Assembly: GCA_031002005.1 (NCBI GenBank)
Contig: JARYHS010013631.1
Coordinates: forward strand, 64,787,832 to 64,851,831
Direction: 5' to 3'
DNA from: Vandiemenella viatica
Lineage: Eukaryota > Arthropoda > Insecta > Orthoptera > Morabidae
Length of the DNA stretch: 64,000 nucleotides
The position numbers were made by a program, and so were the translations under genes. Below, piece by piece: positions 21,401 through 29,654 of this stretch. How positions within the stretch are numbered: the first letter of the stretch is position 1; each line of letters starts with the position of its first letter. The notes below the pieces were generated by a model that saw only the letters and a list, made by a program, of their open reading frames with translations, did no database searches and had not been told where the DNA came from.

Positions 21401-22537
21401 GTGCTTAGAATAATATCGAGATATGCAGATTTTCCTCTTAAACACAATTTATAAACTTTAAAACAAACAGAAGTCAAAGGCATCTGATTTCTTTAGTACT
21501 ATTTTTCCGCGTGCTAGTTGTTGGAGACAAAGATAAAATTGTAATTACGTATTTCAGCCATCCTATCAGATAACTAAATTCGTATGGTTTTGCAAACTGT
21601 TGACAGAGTTTCTATTGGCTACATGTTCTGCCTTTGTTGTGGCAGTATATGAAACAGAGGATCAACATGGCATAATCTCCATTACTGTTTTAATATTATT
21701 TGTCTGCCTGTTCAATTAAAAAATACAGTTTTTATTGTACTAATAGTTTTATTTTAGAGAGCAGCTTTTTCATTAGGCTAATTATTCTTCAGCTTTGTGA
21801 AAGAAGGTAGTATTGTTTGTATCGTGAGTGTTAGTTTGTCTTTTCTGTTCCCATAAGTTCTTTTGATGCACCCTGCTCCCTGTAAGCTGATTCTTTACTT
21901 CTCTCGGGATGAAGATTTGGTATACAGATTTTTTCCAAGTCCACTTCCCTCGATAGATTTACTTCTTTTAGACACTCATATGTCACTGTTGTTTGAAAAT
22001 ATGGACATGTCTGCTGTGTTCAGCATGCTGGTCTAGTTTGGGATAAGTTTGAGGTTGCAGAGCCCCATAAACATTTCAATAACATGAATTGGTGTGAAAT
22101 TTTTTACTCTGCACATTGTGATGTTTATGTTTGTAACAGTATTTCAGCAGCATGTTGTAATGATGAACAAACTTAATTTCAAATATGGATAACTTCACAG
22201 GTGTTCCTTTCCCAAAAAATTTCCTCTCAATTGCAAAAACCATATTGAAGAGGTTGTTCAGAGTATATGCCCATATATATCACCAGCACTTTTCAGAAGT
22301 TGTACAATTGGGTGAAGAAGCTCATCTGAATACTTCATTTAAGCATTTCATATTTTTTGTCCAGGTGGGTCTGAAATATGAATTTGTTTGTTAATAATTT
22401 AATTTTTTAAATATGTATATATGAGGTTTGAAACAAACTTTTTTTTTTTATTCAAGGAATTTAATCTGATTGATCGAAAAGAACTTGCTCCACTTCAAGA
22501 GCTGATTGAGAAGCTAACTGCAAAAGAATGTCGATGA
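3471..22537 (+). CDS. mats: MOB kinase activator 1 / Mats, five coding exons with introns
   Basis: Mats/MOB1 is the adaptor that binds and activates the NDR-family kinase Warts/LATS after phosphorylation by Hippo/MST; it acts in the cytoplasm and at the cortex to restrain Yorkie and growth. Joining 3471-3484, 3747-3913, 14892-15119, 22201-22364 and 22457-22537 gives 654 nt, or 217 residues plus stop, close to fly and human MOB1. All junctions are GT-AG and in frame. The Hippo-site threonines fall at residues 12 and 35. The structural zinc ligands are Cys79, Cys84, His161 and His166, as known for MOB1. Introns measure 262, 10978, 7081 and 92 bp; the two long ones carry transposons. The extreme C-terminus (KLTAKECR) differs from fly and human tails, as is normal. 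I see no frameshift or stop, so the gene looks functional. Confidence 0.96.
3747..3913 (+). CDS. mats: mats coding exon 2
   Basis: Acceptor TTTGTTTCTAG ends at 3746 and donor GTAAGT starts at 3914. It encodes residues 5 (last base) to 60 plus one base of Thr61, including [17 protein letters not shown] with Thr12 and the [10 protein letters not shown] segment with Thr35. An in-frame ATG at 3724 exists, but lies in the preceding intron and would give a non-conserved N-terminus. Confidence 0.95.
4387..5121. mobile_element. PIF/Harbinger-like non-autonomous element inserted in LINE A
   Basis: Terminal inverted repeats start GGGAGC(G/T)TG(C/A)A and match over about 26 bp. The flanking duplication is TTA (4384-4386 and 5122-5124). 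Removing the element and one TTA gives the same spacing as the paralogous LINE A at 43455-43470, which acts as an empty site. A TWA target and GGG-starting ends are typical of PIF/Harbinger. The interior has G-runs and a smaller long inverted repeat but no transposase. Confidence 0.8.
4455..4799. repeat. Nested long inverted repeat (MITE) inside the Harbinger-like element
   Basis: The arms beginning AAGATGGGGATACC (left) and ending GGTATTCCCATCTT (right) pair over roughly 80 bp with mismatches, including the AGTAAACACACAGATCAC region. An 8-bp direct repeat GAAGGCTA flanks it (4447-4454 and 4800-4807), suggesting a separate nested insertion. The right arm is about 9 bp longer than the left. 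Confidence 0.55.
6141..6535. mobile_element. 395-bp MITE with about 75-bp inverted ends and 8-bp TSD
   Basis: Both ends read GGTTTAATCCTAGACTGCG inward and pair over about 75 bp, apart from a short indel. The perfect target duplication GAATATGT lies at 6133-6140 and 6536-6543. The centre holds a second hairpin rich in GCGGCCGC. An 8-bp TSD fits hAT, P, Merlin or MULE superfamilies; the long ends lean to MULE-like, but I cannot assign it. No ORF of transposase type is present. Confidence 0.85.
7144..7616. mobile_element. 473-bp hAT-type MITE
   Basis: The ends are CATGGGCTTATCCAG (left) and TAAGGGCGAATCCAAG (right, inward), both decayed forms of the common hAT end CAGGGGCGGATCCAG. The target duplication is perfect at 8 bp, CAACAATC (7136-7143 and 7617-7624), as expected of hAT. 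C-runs lie near the right end. No transposase. Confidence 0.8.
8702..8971 (+). mobile_element. tRNA-derived SINE (family 1), full length with GA tail
   Basis: A tRNA-like head (GTGTGGTGGGTGAATGG, then a decayed B box), a shared body (GGTTTTCCATGGTTTCCCC, then GCTTCCTTCAAAAGGCCATG), an A-rich tail and a (GA)n repeat. The target duplication is AGTAGTTC at 8694-8701 and 8972-8979. It lies in mats intron 2. Confidence 0.85.
10150..10341 (+). mobile_element. SINE family 1 copy with rearranged head
   Basis: Shares the body and B-box region (CCGGTTTGAATCCC) with the copies at 8702 and 39399 and ends in a poly(A) run. About 20 bp within the head are replaced by unrelated sequence, and the part between GCTTCCTTCAAAA and the tail is shortened. 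Confidence 0.8.
10345..14891. other. Distal part of mats intron 2, no confident gene
   Basis: AT-rich intron sequence. It holds a tRNA-like segment (12047-12116), a short ORF of unknown meaning (11807-12016) and homopolymer C and T runs. I recognise no other coding sequence. Confidence 0.5.
12047..12116 (+). repeat. tRNA-like SINE head fragment
   Basis: An A-box-like ATGATGTAGTCGGTA and a B-box-like GGACTTGAATCCC sit about 45 bp apart, as in a tRNA promoter. Stems do not close well, so it is more likely a SINE head than a gene. Confidence 0.4.
14892..15119 (+). CDS. mats: mats coding exon 3
   Basis: Acceptor TTTCAG ends at 14891 and donor GTGAGT starts at 15120. It encodes residues 61-136: [18 protein letters not shown] through LFPSKI. 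It includes zinc ligands Cys79 and Cys84, and the tract [14 protein letters not shown], which is nearly invariant in MOB1 proteins. Confidence 0.96.
15120..16667. other. mats intron 3, proximal part
   Basis: Contains a long poly(A) run at about 15270-15295 and two loosely repeated segments near 16150-16290 and 16390-16540 (sharing ATTTTAAAGATTAAGG-like and ATATTTTAAGAAAGGAAT-like stretches), indicating an old local duplication. No coding sequence recognised. Confidence 0.45.
16682..17104 (+). mobile_element. Foldback element, 14-bp TSD, likely Penelope-derived
   Basis: Two arms of about 125 bp pair head to head (left begins TAATAACAAAGGACAGGG; right ends CCCTATCCTTTGTTATT). The right side continues into an unpaired tail of about 45 bp. 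The duplication AGATATTGATATTC flanks it exactly at 16668-16681 and 17105-17118. The tail (TTGCCTAAAAGCTGTTTCC) resembles the segment at about 45610-45640, beside the second Penelope-like relic. A 14-bp duplication plus one-sided tail fits target-primed reverse transcription rather than a DNA transposon. Confidence 0.7.
17120..19226. other. mats intron 3, middle part
   Basis: AT-rich, with no transposon ends, splice-flanked exon or coding similarity that I can support. Confidence 0.45.
19229..20083 (-). mobile_element. Internally deleted Tc1/mariner-type element (855 bp)
   Basis: Inverted ends CAGGGCGTTCGCCGGGAAACGC and its near-complement match over about 28 bp, and TA flanks both sides (19227-19228, 20084-20085). 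The interior carries one short ORF with an N-terminal helix-turn-helix and a C-terminal transposase tail, so the catalytic middle has been lost. It lies antisense to mats in intron 3. Confidence 0.75.
19409..19786 (-). CDS. Truncated transposase: DUF4817-like HTH fused to C-terminal tail
   Basis: The ORF is 125 codons. Residues about 7-85 ([20 protein letters not shown], later [10 protein letters not shown] and [20 protein letters not shown]) match the helix-turn-helix domain (DUF4817-type) at the N-terminus of a Tc1/mariner-related transposase family common in insects. The last about 20 residues ([18 protein letters not shown]) look like that family's C-terminus. The whole DDE catalytic domain between them is missing, yet frame is kept. 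The Met at residue 7 is an equally good start. The product could at most bind element ends; it cannot transpose. Expression is unknown. Confidence 0.7.
   Translation of the reverse strand: MSVSKIMVRYSLQQRIFLYDTYVKKKSFKKCRSKFSREFRGALLPAKSTILRLVKNVRETGSFFNKKRLSVNRILTEEKIDDIAFRLEQSPKKSLSQLGQRVSRNMFRRCEMCITQEGQHFQHLL
20086..22200. other. mats intron 3, distal part
   Basis: No coding sequence or recognisable repeat. It ends in the exon 4 acceptor. Confidence 0.45.
22201..22364 (+). CDS. mats: mats coding exon 4
   Basis: Acceptor TTCACAG ends at 22200 and donor GTGGGT starts at 22365. It encodes residues 137-191, GVPFPKNF through HFIFFVQ, including the [11 protein letters not shown] segment with zinc ligands His161 and His166. 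Confidence 0.96.
22457..22537 (+). CDS. mats: mats coding exon 5 (C-terminus and stop)
   Basis: A T-rich tract and AAG acceptor end at 22456. It encodes 26 residues, [19 protein letters not shown] and a short tail, ending in TGA at 22535-22537. The intron before it is only 92 bp. Confidence 0.95.
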   Translation, partial: EFNLIDRKELAPLQELIEKLTAKECR

Positions 22538-22751
22538 AATGCCTGAATATTTTGAAATACAAGAAGTGAATCATAATACTGGAAAAGATTATATAAGTGA
22601 TAGATACTTCTATAGTTGTCTGTATTAACTAAACATTTGTGGTGCAATTATGTAGCTTTTGAAACATGGTTGCATATTGTTCCTGTTTATTTTCTGTTAG
22701 TCAAAAACACAAATAATTAAAGATCACCCAAAAAAAGAACTATAAAAACAA

Positions 22752-22757
22752 AATAAA
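22752..22757 (+). terminator. Candidate mats poly(A) signal (proximal)
   Basis: AATAAA about 215 nt after the mats stop codon. Position is reasonable for a short 3' UTR; use is not provable from sequence alone. Confidence 0.4.
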
Positions 22758-23118
22758 GGAGTCAGTGTTTCAAGTGGATCTGAAAATCTCACCAATGCCT
22801 TAAGAGGATTGGTGAGTATTTGTTTACTATGTTGTTGTGAATGAACAAATTGATGCAGTATTACAAAATTGCTTCTGTGTAATTGCATTTTGAACTATCA
22901 CTTTGTAGAAGTGTGTTGCAAATCTACAAAAAAGATAAACAAAAATATTGCCTCCCTTTTTCAATTTCTTCTTTTGCATTGGGCTATGTAATGAAATAGT
23001 TTGCTTATAGTAATACTGCTTATAGATGTTTTCTGTATGTTTGTGAGCTTGTTAAATTGTAGACTATATTATTTATTTATCTTTTTTTTTATGTGAATTG
23101 AATTTAAAGTTGTTGAAT

Positions 23119-23124
23119 AATAAA
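23119..23124 (+). terminator. Candidate mats poly(A) signal (distal)
   Basis: AATAAA about 580 nt after the stop codon, preceded by a T-rich stretch and followed by a GT-containing segment. It is an alternative to the proximal site. Confidence 0.4.
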
Positions 23125-24689
23125 ATCCTATACTGTGAGTTAAAGACTTCGGTTGATTTATGCAGTTTACTTTAGCCTACAAGATATCTTCAGTCTTAAT
23201 TTATTTGCAACTGGTGAACAAGCAAAAAATATAACACAGTATGCTAAATATAACCTGAAATAACCATGTGCAGAAGGAATAATCATTCAAAGATTACAGG
23301 TAAACAATATGATAGTATAAACATTTAACTAGGTACTTTAAGTTACACTCACTACTAGTGTTAACATAAAGTTCATAATGACCACTAAATTCTCTTACTG
23401 CATAGGAGGAGTCTTGTGCATATATGAACATTTCTTCAGAACACAGCTAGTGGGTGTGAGGCATGTCTACGTGATTTTGGAATTGCTCTTAAAATTGTGC
23501 TTAACTAAAGCAGAAATGAAAAACTTATTGAATGATTTTAAATAAAGGTATTAGATTTTCCTGGTTAGCCATTGCACGTGGACTGGAGATAATATGATGA
23601 CTGAATGTTATGCAAGTTGGAATTTGGTGACATCTAGCTGCATAGGGTTCCCAAACCCTTTGATAAACTTGCTGTCATTTATCAGCGGTGCGTTAGTTAT
23701 AACCTAAGCTAAAACTAAATAAAAAATGCTGTAATTGATATAGCCATCAAAATTTTTATTTTTAAAAGGTATGTGATACATTTCAGTAATTAAATTACTT
23801 TGTTTAGAAACGTTTTCCAATTAGTTATTTCCTGAAACACCTGGTATATAAGTTTTATAGTAAGTGGTAGTGGAAGCAGTAGTTTTTCTTCATAGAAACC
23901 ACTGATAAGAACAGTTACAGGCCTTCAGACAGCCTTTCCATAATGGATGAAGTAAATATAGTTGAAATAGAGTAAGATATCTCATCAAGGTAGATGATGG
24001 GATGAAAAGGTTGTGTTTCCTTAAATAATGCATTTTTCCTAAAAATAAGGTCCGTGCTGCAACAATATCTAACCTTTTTATCAGAAAATATCTACCATTT
24101 ACACTTTCTGTATTTAAAGTCTTATTTTTTTTACTGCTGCACTGTTTGTGATATGTGACACGCTTATGTCATTTTTTTACAGTTCACTGAAAAGTAGATT
24201 AACTTTCTCTTCCTGATATTTTAAAATATATACATCAAAATATCTTTTTTACTATTACCTAATATCACAGTTATATTAATCCGTTTGATTGCCAGCTTTT
24301 TATTAAGTTGTATTTGTATCTCACAATGAGACTACTTTCCAGTAAAAAAATAAAATCACTCACCTACCTAGATTTCCAGTGGACAGCTCAGGGTTAGGTA
24401 ATAGAAGTGTGTGGTGAGATGAGGTGCAGAGCAAGGGGAGTTCAATCTTAAACTGCCAGTTCAAAGGAAACAGACTATAGCAGAACATACAACATAGCAA
24501 AATTGCATTTGCACTTTTAATTCACCACTTGTGCCTTCTGATAGATGAGCAATCTCAGATTGACTTAGTTTTATGTGATAAAAGCTTTATACTAAGTTAC
24601 TTATGAAATGTCATAGCTACGGAATATCTAGACAAATATGCAACTGATTTACCAACTTCCTGAAGCTGTCTATAATCAATGTTCATCGC

Positions 24690-25640
24690 TAACTGAAGGT
24701 AGGTCTGTGGTCCCACAAGGAGGTGTGATAAGGCCCCTGTTTTTTAATTTTTTATTTATGTGAATGGTTTTTTGATGCAATCGAGTGGGAAAATCAGTGT
24801 ATTTGCCAATGATCCTATTATTTATTGCGAAATAAAAACCCAGGATGACTGCTTTGTTGTGGCTGGGTGTGCTGGCAGTTGGAGATAAACACTAAAAAGT
24901 GCCAAGTCATGCATATAAATGAAAATTAATTCATATTTAGCTCAGAGTATGCAACAGTCCTTACTACGGTATATCTAGGCGTTACAATTCGTAATAATTT
25001 GTTATAGAGTGAATGTATTGAGAAGGTAATTGTGAAAGCAAACCATATGCTTCCTTTCCTAGGTCACAATTTAAAATAGTGTATGCCAGAAGTTAAATCG
25101 ATGCATAACAACTCACTAGTGTGATCTCGCTTAGAATATTGTTCTTCTGTGTGTGGCCTGTGTCAAAAAGGTTTGAGGCACTGGAGAAGATCCAAAGAAG
25201 AACCGCCCAATTTGTGAAACATACACAAAGCTGTAGGGAAAGTGTAATGTGTTGGGTTGAGAAAATTGAAACACTGGAGTCATTGCTTTCATTAGAAGCT
25301 GATAGGAAAGATAGATCTATTTTTAGGATGGCAGCAAATACGTTTACTACCATCAACATTCATATCTAGAATGACCGAGAAAGTAAAAAAAATCAGTACC
25401 TTTCTATTCACATTCTCCATGAGTGATTGGAGAATGGAATAGGAGAGATTTATTGAGCAAGAAAACTTAGAATCAAACTGAAGTAGACCTTGAGAAACAA
25501 GTCCGGCCATCCTGATCTTGATTTTCCTAGATTGCTCTGGGCGTATGCCAGAATAGTTCCTCATGATAACCTGTAGGTGCTTCCTGTCATATCCTATCGC
25601 ATGTATAAATGCTTACACATTAAAATAGGTGCAACACATC
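24690..25640 (+). pseudogene. LINE relic, RT palm to C-terminus (LINE C)
   Basis: In broken frames one can read the RT sequence SVVPQGGVIRPLFF (family: G-x-x-Q-G-S-x-L-S-P-x-L-F), then VYLGVTIRNNLL (family: YLGVxxD). A better preserved piece at 25140-25350 has KRFEALEKIQRRTAQFVKH, diagnostic of the post-RT region of Jockey/CR1 LINEs. Many stops and shifts separate these, so the copy is dead and old. It differs from LINE A. Confidence 0.7.
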
Positions 25641-26001
25641 CCCCAACCACTTTGTAGTGAATTGTGTAATAATAGTGATAGAACAGGGGTTACACATACA
25701 TTAAATTTATTCTGACATTGAAATCATTTTAGTGGTGATGGTTGCACATTTTAACTTAAATATTTAATCAGTTAAAGAAACTTGACATATGTTATAAAAA
25801 AAGAAAGAAGAGAAAGGGAAAAAAAATGAAAATCTAAAAACACGCGAAGGCAGTCAGTTATTACACTGTTCCGAAAGTGCATTCCAAAGTGATAAGGTAA
25901 TTATTTGGGCATAAATATTTGAGTACTTAGTTAAAATTATTTTTTTAAAGGGATTCTGATAAACACACAACTTTTGATATAATTGACTACCCTATAATTA
26001 A

Positions 26002-26320
26002 AGGGGCATCCATTAATTACATGAGGACCCCCACCCCCATGGTGAGATCTGGTCCGTGTGACACCCCCTCCCCCTCTCCCAGAAATCTCACTCAAAACAT
26101 TTTGATACCTTTTTTTTTAGTTCTCACCCTGCAAAAAGGCGGTTACTCCCCCACTTTTCGATGAAATCCCCCCCCCCCCCCAAAATCAACTTTCGCGTCA
26201 CAGTCGAACAAGAATTTCGAAACCTCACATGACTGTTGACCCCCCTCCCCCTTAGTGAGATTTTGCCGGACCTCTCCCCCCCCCCCCCTATTTCATCTCG
26301 CGTAATTAATGGACACGTCC
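26002..26320. mobile_element. 319-bp Harbinger-like MITE
   Basis: The ends read AGGGGCATCCATTAATTAC and, inward from the right, GGACGTGTCCATTAATTAC. TAA flanks both sides (25999-26001, 26321-26323), the expected 3-bp target of PIF/Harbinger. The interior contains several C-runs and no ORF. Confidence 0.75.
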
Positions 26321-26904
26321 TAATGACACGCGCTGTTCAAGTTATAATCTACTGAATACGTCACATTTTTTGTACAATGACAAAGTAGAAAACAAAGTTA
26401 TGAAGTGACAACCAAGAATGAACATTAGACTATGCTGAATGCAAAACTGCAAGTATTTTTTTTTTTTTTACTTCACATATGTAACCTATTTTGGCATGAA
26501 ATTTTGCTGTACCTCATAAAATCCATCTTATTTGACATCATAACAGTAATTGGTTGACAATTCTTTTAGATGCTACTCACCTAATTGCTTTACACAAAAT
26601 TGTCAGATTGCTAAATGACTTATGTTTTCCTTGATTTCCAGATGCAATAAAGTTTAATTCTGAATTTTGTGCTACTTCTCACCAGGTTTTATACAGAATT
26701 TAGAATCTACAGCTTCAATTCATAAAATTATGGATGGCAGAGTGTGCTTTATACCCAAGCTAATTTTTGCACTTTCCAATCCGTACTAGCACAAGGGAAG
26801 ACAGAATTCATACAAGCATCAGTATGACACTTATTTTTTCTTTCTCTCCTATCATTGTGACACTAATAAGGTTGTGGATGAAGTATTTCACTGCACTCAT
26901 AAAT

Positions 26905-27040
26905 GATGGTTTTTGTTTGCCAACAAATTGAAACCTATGCCAGGATTGTTCCTTCAAAAGTCAGTGCCGAATTTCTTCCTATTCCATGGCCGCAGTCTTT
27001 TACCTAAGTGATTTGTAAAGCTACAATAAAAAAAAAAGAA
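26905..27040 (+). mobile_element. SINE family 1, 3' fragment
   Basis: Aligns only to the SINE 1 body: ATGCCAGGATTGTTCCTTCAAAA, CCATGGCC and a final A-run. The tRNA-like head is missing. Confidence 0.65.
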
Positions 27041-27470
27041 TGTTCTTCAGAAATCAGTGTTGGTATGGTATAAGCAATATATCATCCAAAGCTTCATAAC
27101 ATACTTTGGGATAGCGATGTAACCGAGCTCTGCGTCCACAAGTGCAGAAATTTCGCTAGAAATTTTCCCTCCGCTTTCGCATCTCCAATTTTTAACGTTG
27201 TTTTATAGCAGATATTTTATTTACATTGCAATATATATTATTATTTTCTCTTTATACGACATTCTGGCCTTCGTCGCTTAGCTAACAACGGCCTGGTTGT
27301 TTTTTTCCTTACGATCCTCAATAAAAGTAACAATGAGCTGAATGGTGTTATTATTTAAGTTAGGAATTTACAAGTTTGAAGTTGCAAGTGAGTAAAGTGG
27401 CCTATTCATGGTCCAACTTGTAGAACATCCATGTGGAACTACTATAGGATGCGGTCACCCATTCACACTA

Positions 27471-29652
27471 CAGTAGAGTCCCGCTAATCCGAACCCCGGT
27501 AATCCGAACGTCCGGTTAATCCGAACATGGTAAAGCATTACATAGTCTTAATATAAAAAATGGTAAAAGAATTAAAACACCCTGAAAATACAGTTCATAC
27601 ACTATATAATTGTGTGGTTAACTACTGTACATGCACACAATTTTAATTTATACAGAAAAATTAGCTAGAAAAAATTAAATTTAAAAAGTGCGTAACACTG
27701 AAAGAAAAACTGTCAAACTTACGATAGTAGTTACAATGGTTAGAAACACACATTTCATCCCTACTTTTTAGAGCACAGAAACTCAGTAATTGTTTTTTGG
27801 CGTAATGAAGACATTCTTTTATATGACGCAAAGTTGCGCCATCGTCTGATAAACATTAAATCAGCTGGTGTAGCAGTGGTCTGTTGCTCCATATAGCGTA
27901 GCGCGAGATCAAAGGCTTCTGCCGCGTCAGTGTGTGACACCAACTCTCCTTTGTCACATTCTGTCTCATTGTCACTTTCGTCGTAACATTCCACTTCTAC
28001 CTGGTCTTGAGTCACAGCAGCCACTAAATCAACGTCAGTAAGGTGCTCCAGTATTGAATCATCCGCTGCCATCCATTCATCTACGTCTGCTGCACAGGCT
28101 TCTTCACATCTCGGGATTGTCTCTACCATTTTTAGGAAACTCTCCTCTTCATTTTCAGCTGGTATGTCCTGAAATTCAAGAGATGTCCATAGTTTTCTCC
28201 AAGATTTTCTCAAAGTGTTTTTTGAAATTTTCTGCCTTGCCTCAGCAGCCCAATAAACAACATCCTTCAGATTTTTTTATTTTTTCAACTAAAGGAATGT
28301 TATCATCTTGGATCAGCATTCTTAAGAATTGTTTTCTGTAAATCAGTTTTAATGTTTGTAGTACGCCCTGGTCCATCGGCTGTAGAAGTGGTGTAGCATT
28401 CGGCTGCAAAAACTTCGCCACGATTTCTCCATCACATAATTCCTCAGTGCTGGGGTGAGATGGTGCATTATCAATCAAAAGGATAGCACGGGGAGGCAAA
28501 TTATTTTCCTTGGAAAACTGCCGGACAGAGGGAACAAACTGGTCGTGAAACCATTCTTTGAACAGCTTACCATCCACCCATGCTTTTTTCTGGTTGCGAT
28601 AGTATACAGGTAGGGATTTCATGTTGCAGTTTTTGAAAGCTCCGGGGCTAACAGATTTGCCGATCATCATTAAAGGGAGCTTGTGATTACCAGCAGCGTT
28701 GCTGCATATTAGTAAAGTCACACGATCTTTGCTCATTTTAAAGCCAGGAGCTTGGACTTCTGCTTTTGATGCCAGGCTTTTTGTTGGCAATGCCCTAAAA
28801 TTAAGGCCTGTCTCGTCAGCATTATAAATTTGTTGGGGAGAATAATTTCCCTCTCTTATCAGTTTATTAAATTCATGCACGTATTCCTTCGCTGCATCAT
28901 GGTCAGAAGAAAGCTTCTCTTCAGGAATTGTTAGCTGACAAATCCCATGACGTTTTTTAAATCTGCCCAACCAACCCGTACTCGCATTGAAAGACTCATC
29001 ACCATTCATTAATTTGTTTAGGTAAACAGCCTTTTCCTGAACCATTGGTCCACTCAGAGGAGTTCCCCTTTCTCTTTCCTGTGTAAACCAAAAGGAAAGA
29101 GCTTCATCCACTTTATCGTACTGGGACTGTTTCAGAGTCTGCCGAATCTCGAGTGTTTTTCCCGAAGACGTTGCGCAGCACTGTTCAAGCTTCACTCGGT
29201 TCTTCTTCCAATCACAAATGGTTGCCTTACCAACACCTAGTTCCGTCGCCAGCTTAGATACATTCTCACCACTGTCCAATCGCTTCAAAGCATCCAGTTT
29301 TTCTCTGAGCATTAACGTCGTATGTTTCCGTTTACTCATGGCGATAACACGCTAGTGTACATGGATTTTGTAAGTATGTTAGCGATCGATTGCTAAGATT
29401 AACTCAGCAGTTCGCGAGCCGTCTGAGAGTGCACTGACCACGAACACTTCAAACATTTCAACAATAAAGGGAGGGAGTGAGAGTGAGCCATTGTTCACCC
29501 AGTTGTTCCCAATTGTTACCATGCTGTACCTACTTATATGCTTGGTATACTTCATTGTTGAAATTAGTCACTGTAACTCCGGCTAATCCAAACAAATCAG
29601 TAATCCGAACAAGGCCCGGTCCAAATTAGTTCGGATTAGCGAGACTCTACTG
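27471..29652 (-). mobile_element. Tigger/pogo DNA transposon, near full length (2182 bp)
   Basis: The perfect-looking ends CAGTAGAGTC(C/T)CGCTAATCCGAAC are typical of the pogo/Tigger group, with TA on both sides (27469-27470, 29653-29654). Sub-terminal repeats of the AATCCGAAC motif occur at both ends. It carries one transposase gene on the minus strand. Confidence 0.92.
27761..29339 (-). pseudogene. Tigger-family transposase with one frameshift
   Basis: Cut-and-paste transposase of the pogo/Tigger/Jerky group. Order from ATG 29339: a CENP-B-type N-terminal HTH (residues about 5-50, KLATELGVGKATICDWKKNR), a second CENP-B/Tc5 HTH (about 80-140, STGWLGRFKKRHGI), then the DDE domain. The three acidic residues are all present in NADETG, LLIDNAPSH and QPMDQG. 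The frame shifts near residue 354 at a T7 run on the + strand (28272-28278); one base fewer restores KDVVYWAAEA and the C-terminal 150 residues (28213 to stop 27761). The length without the shift would be about 525 aa, normal for the family. Because the only lesion is in a homopolymer, it may be an assembly error. Confidence 0.88.
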
Positions 29653-29654
29653 TA

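Larger units (their letters stand above)
22540..24690. other. mats 3' UTR and downstream intergenic DNA
   Basis: AT-rich. Apart from the two candidate poly(A) signals I see nothing assignable. Confidence 0.45.
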
